Shown: one piece after another, positions 1-8,881 of the stretch | Position numbering within the stretch: position 1 is the first letter of the stretch | Layout: each line of letters opens with the position of its first letter | The notes under the pieces: generated by a model | What the model saw: only the letters and a program-made list of their open reading frames with translations | What the model was told of the DNA's origin: nothing | The model's database searches: none | Made by a program: the position numbers and the translations under genes | Source: Gemmatimonadota bacterium | GTDB lineage: Bacteria; Gemmatimonadota; Gemmatimonadetes; Gemmatimonadales; Gemmatimonadaceae | Assembly (NCBI GenBank): GCA_014192065.1 | Contig: BJHH01000004.1 | Location: 124,001-188,000, forward strand | Reading direction: 5' to 3' | Length of the DNA: 64,000 nucleotides

Positions 1-954
1 CATGGTCATCGCGTCGGTCACGGTGAGACCCGCGAACCGCAGGGTGTCGCGCAGCAGGCCTGTCATAATCGGCGCGGCGAGCGTTGCTGGCACCGAATCG
101 TGCGAAATGGCGGGCAGGGCGATGTGCGCGCTCATGACCCCGGCGATCCCGGCGTCAATCACCGCGCGAAATGGCGCGAGCTCGACGGCCGCGAGTCTTG
201 CCCAGTCGCTCCGCACCACCGGTAGGGCGAGGTGCGAATCGGTGTCGGTGTCGCCGTGGCCGGGGAAATGCTTGGCAGTCGCGGCCGCGCCGGCCGACTG
301 AAGCCCTCGCACGAAGGCCGCCGAGAAGCGCGCCACCGTCGCCGGGTCCTCACCAAAACTCCGCGTGTTGATCACCGGATTCGCCGGGTTGTTGTTCACG
401 TCCACGACCGGCGCAAACACGAGATGGATACCGGTCGCCCGTGCCTCACGGCCCGAGATGCGGCCAGCTTCTTCGGCGTTCGCCTCATTGCCCGTCGCCC
501 CAATGGCCATCGCATTCGGCAGGACTGTCGCGCTTCCGGCGGTGTATTGCGCAGGAGCGAACGGTCCACCCTCGAGGCGTCCGAGCCCCGGCTCCAAATC
601 GCTGGCGACGAGCAGCGGCACGCGCGCGGCGCGCTGCAACGCATTGACCTTCTCGGCAACCTCGATCGGTGTGCCAAGTGACATCACCACGCCACCGACA
701 TGATCGTCGGCCACCCAGTGTCTGGCCTCCACAAACGAACTGTCCGTCGTGCTCGTGTAATCGCCGAGCACCCAGACCATCACCATCTGCGCGACCCGGT
801 CACGTAGCGAAAGTGATGCCAGCGTTTGATCCACCCAGCGCCGGTCGGCACTATTCAGTGGGGCGTTCGGGGCCATCGGTGATGTCACCCCGCGTCCACT
901 GTTCACGATCGGTGTTCTCACGCACGACATCAGACCTACCACTTGGGCGCACAC
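1..954 (-). CDS. nagZ: Beta-N-acetylhexosaminidase, GH3 family (NagZ-like), 3' end beyond window
   Basis: Retaining glycosidase that removes N-acetylglucosamine from muropeptides during peptidoglycan turnover. The minus-strand frame is open to the left edge, so about 318 N-terminal codons are seen and the C-terminus is missing. The NagZ signature KHFPGHGDTDTDSH is complete, and the frame reaches VTDAMTM at the edge, matching the GH3 nucleophile aspartate region, so it looks catalytically competent. The start is uncertain: GTG at the upper coordinate gives only 11 residues before a cysteine (LMSC, possibly a lipobox), and an ATG lies 24 bases further in. It is divergent from the NamZ-like gene, its known functional partner type. 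Family assignment is firm; localisation is not. Confidence 0.9.
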   Translation of the reverse strand, partial: MCAQVVGLMSCVRTPIVNSGRGVTSPMAPNAPLNSADRRWVDQTLASLSLRDRVAQMVMVWVLGDYTSTTDSSFVEARHWVADDHVGGVVMSLGTPIEVAEKVNALQRAARVPLLVASDLEPGLGRLEGGPFAPAQYTAGSATVLPNAMAIGATGNEANAEEAGRISGREARATGIHLVFAPVVDVNNNPANPVINTRSFGEDPATVARFSAAFVRGLQSAGAAATAKHFPGHGDTDTDSHLALPVVRSDWARLAAVELAPFRAVIDAGIAGVMSAHIALPAISHDSVPATLAAPIMTGLLRDTLRFAGLTVTDAMTM

Positions 955-1020
955 GATGAACCTATGCAGGCGCGACCGCCGCGACCGCCGAACCAGCGGC
1001 GGCGATCCGGCGGCCGGCGA

Positions 1021-2244
1021 GTGCTGACCCGCGTTAATGCGGTCGTCTGCGCCGGCCTCTTTGTGGTGGCTGTCGTCGGCTGCGTGCCGGCGGTCGCTCT
1101 GCGAAGCGAGCGTGGCGCGCCCGAACGTCTGCGTTTCGGTGTCAGCGTACTCCTCGACGATCAACTGTCCCTCGTGCGTGGAAGACGTGTTGGACTGGTG
1201 ACGGACGCCGGCGCGCGCGATGAGCGCGGGCGCGGTGTCGAAACGTTGTTTCGCGCAGACCCGCGCGCGCGGTCGGCGCGTGTGGTGGTCGTGGCTGCTT
1301 GGCGCGCCGACGCCGCAGCGAGTGCGACGGCGGGACCGTACGGCGCGGGAACCGTCGCTGACAGCATCCGGCTGACGGGCATCGCCGATGCGATGGATTC
1401 AATCGCCGCCGTGTCCCAGATCGTCGTCGTCGATCTGTCGGACGACGGCGTGCGCACTGGCGCCGCGCCGTGGATCATGCTGGCGGCGTTGCGCGCGGCG
1501 TCGCAGCACCACGTGGCGCTGTTGGTGCTCGATCGGCCGAATCCGCTCACGGGTGAACACTCCGAGGGTCCGGTGGCGGACGCATCGTCTGGGGCATCGG
1601 ACGCATTATATGGGCTGCCGGCGAGGCATGGAATGACGCTGGGCGAAATGGCGCGCTGGTTCAACGCGACTGGTGCGCTCAATACCGCGCTCACCGTGGT
1701 CCCCGTGCGGGGATGGCGACGGTCCGCGTGGCCGGTCGCACGTGGTGTCACGCTCCGCCGCGGTGACGGCAGCGAGAAGTCCCCTGAGCAGATCGCGATG
1801 CTTGGCGCGCTCGCGCCGTTCGCGGCGACGAACCTGCACGTCCAGGCTGGCAAGGGGCGCACACCCATTCGCGTTGGAGCGCCTTGGCTCGATGCGAAGG
1901 CTGTTGCCGGGATCCTGAGCGACCGACTGATGGCCGGTCTGCAGTTCCGCAGCGACCGCGCAGCCTTCGGCGCCGGAGGGGCGATGCCAGCTTTGGTGAT
2001 TGACGTCACCGACCGCGATCAGGCCTCGGGTCTGCGCCTCCTCGGCACGCTGATGTGGGCCGTTCGCCATCTGCATGCCGGGTCGCTCAGTGTGGACTCG
2101 CTGGCGTTCGACCGCACGGCGGGCTCAGGTGCGATGCGCCGGGCGGTCGTGGGTGGTGAAGATCCAGACGGGGCTGCTGACCGCGAACTTCTTGGTGTGG
2201 TGGACTTTCGTCGCCGCGTTCGCGCTGTTTTACTCTACCGTTGA
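1021..2244 (+). CDS. DUF1343 / NamZ-like protein (exo-N-acetylmuramidase family), motif-degenerate lipoprotein
   Basis: NamZ enzymes remove non-reducing-end N-acetylmuramic acid from peptidoglycan fragments. The family frame is visible: FGVSVLLDDQ then RGRRVGLVTDAG near the N-terminus, VLDRPNPLTG in the middle, and a terminal FRRR-x5-LLY ending. The usual PEHG-x-RG stretch is replaced by AAWRADAA, and the DVGVR-x-YTY stretch reads DDGVRTGAAPW, so activity is doubtful. The GTG start was chosen because it gives a 20-residue lipoprotein signal ending VVGC. ATGs at 943 and 964 would add a long basic leader and crowd the divergent nagZ start. Its position beside nagZ supports a muropeptide role. 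Confidence 0.8.
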   Translation: MLTRVNAVVCAGLFVVAVVGCVPAVALRSERGAPERLRFGVSVLLDDQLSLVRGRRVGLVTDAGARDERGRGVETLFRADPRARSARVVVVAAWRADAAASATAGPYGAGTVADSIRLTGIADAMDSIAAVSQIVVVDLSDDGVRTGAAPWIMLAALRAASQHHVALLVLDRPNPLTGEHSEGPVADASSGASDALYGLPARHGMTLGEMARWFNATGALNTALTVVPVRGWRRSAWPVARGVTLRRGDGSEKSPEQIAMLGALAPFAATNLHVQAGKGRTPIRVGAPWLDAKAVAGILSDRLMAGLQFRSDRAAFGAGGAMPALVIDVTDRDQASGLRLLGTLMWAVRHLHAGSLSVDSLAFDRTAGSGAMRRAVVGGEDPDGAADRELLGVVDFRRRVRAVLLYR

Positions 2245-2356
2245 ACTTGCCCCGGGCGGTAAATTCCTACCGTTACGCACCGCGACCGTTCGGCAGGGCG
2301 TACCTGGCCTAACTCGATGGACTCAGCACCGGTTGGATTCTCCCGTCCCACACGTA

Positions 2357-2976
2357 ATGTCGGCGCTTTGGCAACGGATTCAGAAGGCGTATCTCCGATT
2401 GGTCGAACCACTGGCCGACGCGTTGGCGGCGCGGGGCGTGAGCCCCAACACGATCACCACGATCGGCACGATCTGTACGGTGGCTGCCGGGGGCGCATTT
2501 GCGTTCGGCCAGATCCACCTCGGCGCATGGGTGTTGGGGTTGACGGCGGTGTCCGACGTGCTTGACGGACTGGTCGCACGGCGGTCTCACCGCGTTACCG
2601 CGTTCGGGGCGTTCTACGACTCGACGCTCGATCGGATCGCCGACGGCGCCGTCCTGGCGGGGCTTACCCTGTTCTGGGCGACGCCTGGGACGCGGCACAG
2701 TATCGCGATGGTCGTGGTCTGTCTGCTGGCGATGCTGGGTAGCTTCCTCACGTCGTACACGAGGGCGCGCGCCGAAGGACTTGGAGTCGACGTCACCGTG
2801 GGCTGGATGCAGCGGCCGGAGCGGATCGTACTCCTCGCGGCGCCTCAGGCATTTTTCGGACTCGCATTTGACGGAGCAGTGTTGAAGTTCATTGTCCTGT
2901 TGCTCACGCTGGCGTCGTGGATCACCGTGGCGCAGCGCGTGGCCTACGTTCGGCGCGCTACCGTGGCGTCCAACCG

Positions 2977-2980
<4 letters not shown>
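2357..2980 (+). CDS. CDP-alcohol phosphatidyltransferase, probably phosphatidylinositol-phosphate synthase type
   Basis: Integral membrane enzyme that moves a phosphatidyl group from CDP-diacylglycerol to an alcohol. The full family motif is present: D67-x2-D70-G71-x2-A74-R75, then G84-x3-D88-x3-D92. The protein is 207 residues with several hydrophobic segments after the motif, the normal size. Substrate is inferred from context: its stop codon overlaps the GTG start of myo-inositol-1-phosphate synthase, the pairing expected for inositol phospholipid synthesis. Phosphatidylglycerophosphate synthase is the main alternative. The ATG was chosen because homology begins there; no clear ribosome binding site precedes it. 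Confidence 0.85.
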
Positions 2981-4307
<1,327 letters not shown>

Positions 4308-4311
<4 letters not shown>

Positions 4312-4760
4312 TCAGATATGCGCGGGTGCGACTCGCGGGATGCATGTTGGCCACCGCGATCATCGCGGCGGGATGTGGCGGCCCGTCGATCCCGGCCACC
4401 GACCAACGCCTCTGGACTGAAGATTTCGAGATTCGCGTCACGTCGGATCCGTTGCCGCCGCGGTCTCAGGAGCCCGCCCTGTACACGATCTACGTGCGCG
4501 ACAAGAAGACCCGTGAGCCGATCGTGAACGGCCAGGGCCGGATCTATGCCACGAGCGCCGATCGGCATAACATCAACAACGGACTCTCCTACGGACCCGA
4601 GGTGGGGACGTATCATTCACGGCTGATGTTCATCACGGCCGGCGAGTGGGCGATGGGTGTGCAGTTCCGGCGTGACTCCACGCAGGCGCTGCAGCAGTCG
4701 CTCGATTGGCGGCAGATGATTCGTCCAGCCACTCCACTCGGTGCCGAACAGAGCAAATGA
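4308..4760 (+). CDS. Hypothetical lipoprotein
   Basis: I do not recognise a named family. The 150-residue product begins with a basic n-region and hydrophobic core ending in AAGC, so Cys23 is a likely lipidation site. The mature part looks like a small beta-rich domain, with a stretch about interaction or reference to additive terms (LYTIYVRDKKTREPI, GEWAMGVQFRRD) reminiscent of FixH or YtkA-like periplasmic domains, but this is a weak impression. It starts inside the ino1 stop codon (ATGA) and its own stop overlaps the next start in the same way, so it belongs to the inositol gene transcript. Confidence 0.75.
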
Positions 4761-5068
4761 AACACTTCTATCGCGCACAGCTGAATCCCGACGTCGTCCT
4801 CGCAGAGGCCGACGCGTTCTTTCCCATTATTGGGCTGCGGCAGGTCGCGGCGGCATCGCGGTCGCGCACCTGGGAGGGCGTCGTCGGAACGCCCGAAGAA
4901 CCGGTCACGCTCACCCTCACAGTCAAAATGGAGGGCGGCCACTACACCTTCGTTGAGGCCGCCACCACCGCGCAGGGCGAGAGTCGGCTTGACCGCAACG
5001 TGAAAAAGTTCTTCACCGCGCTGCACAGGCTGTCGGACCCGCGACATGCGCTTGCCGCAGCCTATTAG
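4757..5068 (+). CDS. Hypothetical protein, 103 residues
   Basis: Small protein without signal peptide or membrane segment. It has an N-terminal MKHFYRAQLNPD stretch, a central alternating beta-like stretch (VTLTLTVKMEGGHYTFVEA) and a basic helix near the C-terminus (RLDRNVKKFFTAL). I recognise no family. Its ATG overlaps the stop of the lipoprotein gene (ATGA), which is the main evidence for the start and for its being translated. Confidence 0.65.
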   Translation: MKHFYRAQLNPDVVLAEADAFFPIIGLRQVAAASRSRTWEGVVGTPEEPVTLTLTVKMEGGHYTFVEAATTAQGESRLDRNVKKFFTALHRLSDPRHALAAAY

Positions 5069-5086
5069 TCCCGTGGACGCCACGCG

Positions 5087-5371
5087 ATGACGGATCAGGG
5101 AATGGCGCCGGACGAAGACCCGCCAGCACTGGCGTCTACGGGGAAGCGCGCGGCGGTCGGCTGTTTCACTGCGATCCTCGGTGTCATGAGCGGCGGGATG
5201 GTCGCCGTGCTGTTGTCGAAGTTTGTCGCATTCGTGACCCGCGCCCAGTCGTGCCCGGGAATCCCGACCTGCGATTGGAACCGCTATTGGGTTGGTGGTG
5301 CGGTGATCGGTGGCCTCACGCTGCCGTTGCTCGTGCTGCGGGCGCTTGCCAAGCCGAAGAAATCGAATTGA
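5087..5371 (+). CDS. Hypothetical small membrane protein
   Basis: A 94-residue protein with a hydrophilic acidic N-terminus and two predicted membrane segments, around residues 24-48 (VGCFTAILGVMSGGMVAVLL) and 66-87 ([20 protein letters not shown]). A short loop between them holds two cysteines (SCPGIPTC) that could form a disulfide if the loop is periplasmic. No family recognised. It lies 18 bases after the preceding small gene and 25 bases before the dehydrogenase E2 gene in the same orientation. Confidence 0.65.
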   Translation: MTDQGMAPDEDPPALASTGKRAAVGCFTAILGVMSGGMVAVLLSKFVAFVTRAQSCPGIPTCDWNRYWVGGAVIGGLTLPLLVLRALAKPKKSN

Positions 5372-5396
5372 ACCAGACCTGCAAGAGGAATACACC

Positions 5397-6740
5397 GTGG
5401 CGCGAATAGATGTATTGATGCCGCAAATGGGCGAATCGATCGCCGAGGGCACGGTCTCACGCTGGCTGAAGAAGATCGGCGACGAGGTCAAGCTCGACGA
5501 ACCGATCTTCGAGATCTCAACGGACAAGGTGGACGCCGAGATTCCGTCGCCGACGGCTGGCGTGCTCGCCGAGATCATCGTCGGCGAAGGCAAAACCGTG
5601 GCGGTCCAGGCACTGGTGGCGCGGATCGAGACGGAGAAGGGTGCGTCGATCACTGCGTCGCCATCGCCGGTTGCTGCACCCGCACCGGCGAACGTTCCTG
5701 CGGTCGCCGCGGCACCTGTAGCGCAGGTTGCGGCGCGGCCAGCCGTGCCTCGTCCTGCGCCTGTGCTCGGTGACCAGAATGGTGGGCACGGACTGTCGCT
5801 CGACGAGCGCCTCCGCACCAAGAGTTCGCCGCTCGTTCGACGGATCGCCGCCGAGCATGGCGTCGAGATCGCGCAACTCAGCGGCAGCGGCATCGCCGGG
5901 CGAGTGACCAAGCGCGACCTCCTTGGTTTTATCGAGAGCGGTGCCGCACCGGCCACCGCAGCCGGTCAGGCGACGGGGGCGATGATCGTTCCTGCCGCGG
6001 ACGCGTACGCACCAGCAGCCAGCGCGTGGCCCGGTGACTTGGTGGAGCCGATGTCTAAGCTCCGCCGCCTCACCTTCGACCATATGGCGCTCGCCAAGCG
6101 CGCCGCAGCGCATGTCACCACGGTCTGGGAAATCGACCTCACCCGTGTGGCCAGGGTGCGCGCCGCGATTCGCACCGAGTTCGAGGCGTCGAGCGGCCAG
6201 AAGCTCACCTACCTGCCATTCATCGTGCACGCCGTGGTGCAAAACCTCAGGCGGCACGCCTCGCTCAACTCGGCGACGAACGGCGCCGACATCATCTATC
6301 GCAAGCGCTACAACATCGGCATGGCAGTGGCGCTTGAGCCGACTGGACTCATCGTGCCGGTGATCAAGCACGCCGAGGACATGTCGCTGTCCGGGCTCGC
6401 GAAGGCTACCAACGACCTTGCCAGCCGCGCGCGCGGCAAGAAACTTGGCCCTGCCGACACTTCGGACGCGACGTTCACGATTACTAACTTCGGCACGTTC
6501 GGCTCGATCTTGGGCACACCGGTGATTCCCGTCGGGACGACGGCGATCCTCGGGCTCGGGGCCATTGAGAAGCGCCCAAAGGTTGTCGCGGGTGCGGACG
6601 GTGACGATGTGATCGCGGTGCGTACCTGTGCCTATTTCTCGCTGTCGTTCGACCACAAGCTTGTGGATGGCGCGGACGCGGACCGGTTCATGGGTGACCT
6701 GAAACGCACGCTTGAATCTGTTCCTGACCGGGGGTTCTGA
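5397..6740 (+). CDS. 2-oxo acid dehydrogenase E2 component (dihydrolipoyl acyltransferase)
   Basis: Core acyltransferase of a 2-oxo acid dehydrogenase complex. Domains in order: lipoyl domain with the modified Lys44 in EISTDKVDAEI, an Ala/Pro-rich linker, a peripheral-subunit-binding domain (SSPLVRRIAAEHGVEI then GSGIAGRVTKRDLL), a second linker, and the catalytic domain ending with His420 and the DG pair in SFDHKLVDG. The GTG start has a good ribosome binding site (AAGAGGA) and gives the family-typical beginning ARIDVLMPQMGESI. No E1 or E3 gene is nearby, so whether it serves 2-oxoglutarate, pyruvate or branched-chain acids cannot be told; the lipoyl sequence resembles SucB or BkdB types. 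Confidence 0.92.
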   Translation: MARIDVLMPQMGESIAEGTVSRWLKKIGDEVKLDEPIFEISTDKVDAEIPSPTAGVLAEIIVGEGKTVAVQALVARIETEKGASITASPSPVAAPAPANVPAVAAAPVAQVAARPAVPRPAPVLGDQNGGHGLSLDERLRTKSSPLVRRIAAEHGVEIAQLSGSGIAGRVTKRDLLGFIESGAAPATAAGQATGAMIVPAADAYAPAASAWPGDLVEPMSKLRRLTFDHMALAKRAAAHVTTVWEIDLTRVARVRAAIRTEFEASSGQKLTYLPFIVHAVVQNLRRHASLNSATNGADIIYRKRYNIGMAVALEPTGLIVPVIKHAEDMSLSGLAKATNDLASRARGKKLGPADTSDATFTITNFGTFGSILGTPVIPVGTTAILGLGAIEKRPKVVAGADGDDVIAVRTCAYFSLSFDHKLVDGADADRFMGDLKRTLESVPDRGF

Positions 6741-7000
6741 TGCCGCGCGCGCTCACGATCCAGCGTTCCGTGATTCCTGCGCCGGACCGCACGAAGCAGT
6801 TGGAGCGACTCCGCGCGAAGCGTGATCACTACCGATCTATGCAGTGTCGGTACTGGGTATTCGAGGAGGCGGCCGTGCACGGCGCTTTCCTCGAGTTTGT
6901 CGAGGCGGATTCGGCCGAGTGCTTAGTGACGGCCCATGTGAGCGCCCCGGACGCACCAATCGACGCCACTCGCGTCTACCTCGAATTGGAGCTCAACTGA
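6740..7000 (+). CDS. Hypothetical protein, 86 residues
   Basis: Small soluble protein with no recognised family. A basic helix (DRTKQLERLRAKRDHYR) is followed by a beta-rich half that ends in an acidic stretch. It contains a single Cys-x-x-x-Trp (CRYWVFEE). Its ATG overlaps the last base of the E2 stop codon (TGATG), so it is translated with E2. The pattern of helix then beta sheet could suit a small binding protein, but nothing more can be supported. Confidence 0.65.
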   Translation: MPRALTIQRSVIPAPDRTKQLERLRAKRDHYRSMQCRYWVFEEAAVHGAFLEFVEADSAECLVTAHVSAPDAPIDATRVYLELELN

Positions 7001-7002
7001 AT

Positions 7003-7269
7003 ATGCCGCGCCGCACGATCGTGATTGATGGAGCCTCGTGGGACGTGCTTCCCTCCGGACATGTGACGCAGTACGACGCCGACGAGTTCGGTGTCCACTT
7101 CACGCGCGGTTCAGGCGATTCGCGGGAGTTGCGCGTCACGCGCTACCGGCCGGGTCGGACGCGCGCACGCGAGCAGTCGCTCGCCGAGTGCAGTGAATCC
7201 GAGTTGCGCGAACTGTTCGACCGCTCCCAGTCGAGCGAGATGTCGCCTGAGGGCGGTTACACGACGTGA
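7003..7269 (+). CDS. Hypothetical protein, 88 residues
   Basis: Small basic protein starting MPRRTIVIDGASWDVLPSG, which reads like a beta-rich domain, with a C-terminal helical part rich in Glu and Arg. I recognise no family. The ATG lies two bases after the previous stop. The stop overlaps the GTG start of the PHP gene (GTGA), placing it firmly in the packed operon between the dehydrogenase E2 and the PHP phosphoesterase. Confidence 0.65.
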   Translation: MPRRTIVIDGASWDVLPSGHVTQYDADEFGVHFTRGSGDSRELRVTRYRPGRTRAREQSLAECSESELRELFDRSQSSEMSPEGGYTT

Positions 7270-8123
7270 GTGATCCCGGTGCGGTCGCTGCCGAGCGCGG
7301 GCACATCGATCTTCACGCCCACACCACCGCGTCAGACGGTACTGCGACGCCTGCGCAGTTCGTCGCGGCGGCCGTTGCGGCGAAACTGAGTGCCGTCGCG
7401 GTCACCGATCACGACACCGTCGCATCGGTGGAAGAAGTCACCCGTCTGGCCGCTGCGGAGGGCATCCGCGTGGTGGCTGGCGTCGAGCTCTCGGTACACG
7501 ATGATCTCGATCGCGAAGTCCATCTGCTCGGACTGCACATCGAAAACCTCGCTTTGATGGAGCAGACGCTGATCGGGTTGCGCGATGCGCGCCGGATCCG
7601 GGCGGTGGGCATTGTCGAAAAGCTCAACACGCTCGGTGTGCCGCTCCCATTCGACGATGTGCTGGCGCAGTCGGACGGCGCGGCGATCGGCCGGCCACAC
7701 GTCGCGCGTGCGTTGATGCAGGCGGGGCACGTCTCCAGTCTGCAGGAAGCGTTTGACCGCTGGCTTGGTGGCGGCAAGCCCGCCTACGTCGAGAAGCAGC
7801 GTCTTCGGTTTGCTGACGGCATCGCGTTGGTGCATCGCACGGGGGGCATCGCCGTGTATGCGCATCCGGGCGCAGAAGCGACCCGCGAACGGATCGAACC
7901 GCTTGTGGCCATAGGGCTCGACGGTGTCGAAGTGCGTCATCCGAGTCACGGGTCCGAAGCCATCAAGCGCATCAAGGCGCTCGTGGCGCATTTCGGGCTC
8001 GTGCCGAGCGGTGGATCGGACTGGCACGGCGCCGCCGGAGGCTCAAGGGTCCTCGGGTGCATGCAGGTGAACCCCGAGTGGCTCGACTTGCAGCTCGCAC
8101 GCGTGGCGGCGCAGGCGGCATGA
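7266..8123 (+). CDS. PHP-domain phosphoesterase (RNase AM / nucleoside bisphosphate phosphatase type)
   Basis: Metal-dependent phosphoesterase of the TrpH/YciV group, which removes phosphate from nucleoside 3',5'-bisphosphates or trims RNA 5' ends. The four PHP metal motifs are visible: HIDLHAHTTASDGT at residues 13-26, VTDHDT, the GVELS stretch, and a terminal GSDWHG. IGRPHVARAL in the insertion is typical of this subgroup. The 285-residue length is normal. The GTG start overlaps the preceding stop and the stop overlaps the SDR start (ATGA). Exact substrate is inferred from the family, not proven here. Confidence 0.88.
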   Translation: MSDPGAVAAERGHIDLHAHTTASDGTATPAQFVAAAVAAKLSAVAVTDHDTVASVEEVTRLAAAEGIRVVAGVELSVHDDLDREVHLLGLHIENLALMEQTLIGLRDARRIRAVGIVEKLNTLGVPLPFDDVLAQSDGAAIGRPHVARALMQAGHVSSLQEAFDRWLGGGKPAYVEKQRLRFADGIALVHRTGGIAVYAHPGAEATRERIEPLVAIGLDGVEVRHPSHGSEAIKRIKALVAHFGLVPSGGSDWHGAAGGSRVLGCMQVNPEWLDLQLARVAAQAA

Positions 8124-8878
8124 CCCGACGTGCGGTGCGCGCGGAGGGTACGCTGCGTGGCCGCGTCGCGCTGGTGACCGGTGCAGGGACGCGGATCGGC
8201 CGCGCTATCGCGGTCGGGCTTGGGTCGGATGGAGCCCGTGTCGCGGTACACTACAACGGGTCGGCGGCCGGCGCTCGCGAGACCGTCCGCTTGATCAAGG
8301 AGACCGGGGGTGAGGCGCGGGCCTTTCGCGCCAACCTGACCCGAGTCGAGGCACCGACCAAGCTCATCGAGCAAGTGCTCGAACACTTCGGCCGACTGGA
8401 CCTGTTGGTCAATTCGGCGGCGTCGATTAAGCGAACACCGCTGACGAAAGTGCGCGAACGCGACTGGGACGAGGTGTTCGCGCTCAATCTGCGCGCGCCG
8501 TTTTTCTGCGCTGTGGCGGCGGCGCGCGCCATGGGACGACGCGGGGGCGCGATTGTCAATATCTCGGACCACATGGGGTTCGAATCGTGGCCCGACTACA
8601 TCCCACATGGCGTGAGTAAAGCTGGCGTGGTTGCGTTGACGCATGCGCTGGCGGCCGCGTTGGCTCCGCGCGTGCGCGTCAATGCGGTGGCGCCGGGCTT
8701 CGTGCTCGCGCCCGAAGGCTACCCGGCGCGGGCGCAGCAGGCGTTCGCGCGTGCCACGCCGCTGCGCCGCCTCGGAAGCCCGGCCGACGTCGTCGGGGCC
8801 GTACGCTATCTGGCCACCGCGGAGTTCGTGACGGGAGAAACACTGTTCGTGGATGGCGGACGGCGCGGGGCGCGCTGA
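8120..8878 (+). CDS. Short-chain dehydrogenase, pteridine reductase (FolM/PTR1)-like, His in place of catalytic Tyr
   Basis: NADPH-binding Rossmann oxidoreductase of 252 residues. TGAGTRIG at 20-27 has the arginine typical of pteridine reductases such as PTR1 and FolM. Asp150 (NISD) replaces the ordinary SDR serine, also a PTR1/FolM feature, and lies exactly 13 residues before the catalytic position as in those enzymes. That position is His163 rather than Tyr, followed by Lys167, giving Asp-His-Lys instead of Asp-Tyr-Lys. LAPRVRVNAVAPG also resembles the FolM group. It overlaps the PHP gene by ATGA. Reduction of a pterin is plausible but the altered residue makes function uncertain. Confidence 0.85.
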   Translation: MTRRAVRAEGTLRGRVALVTGAGTRIGRAIAVGLGSDGARVAVHYNGSAAGARETVRLIKETGGEARAFRANLTRVEAPTKLIEQVLEHFGRLDLLVNSAASIKRTPLTKVRERDWDEVFALNLRAPFFCAVAAARAMGRRGGAIVNISDHMGFESWPDYIPHGVSKAGVVALTHALAAALAPRVRVNAVAPGFVLAPEGYPARAQQAFARATPLRRLGSPADVVGAVRYLATAEFVTGETLFVDGGRRGAR

Positions 8879-8881
8879 CCG

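Noticed and set aside
2-959. Several plus-strand frames at the left edge
   Set aside because: They lie over the minus-strand nagZ, whose protein has clear GH3 motifs; the plus-strand products are Arg/Pro-rich shadows.
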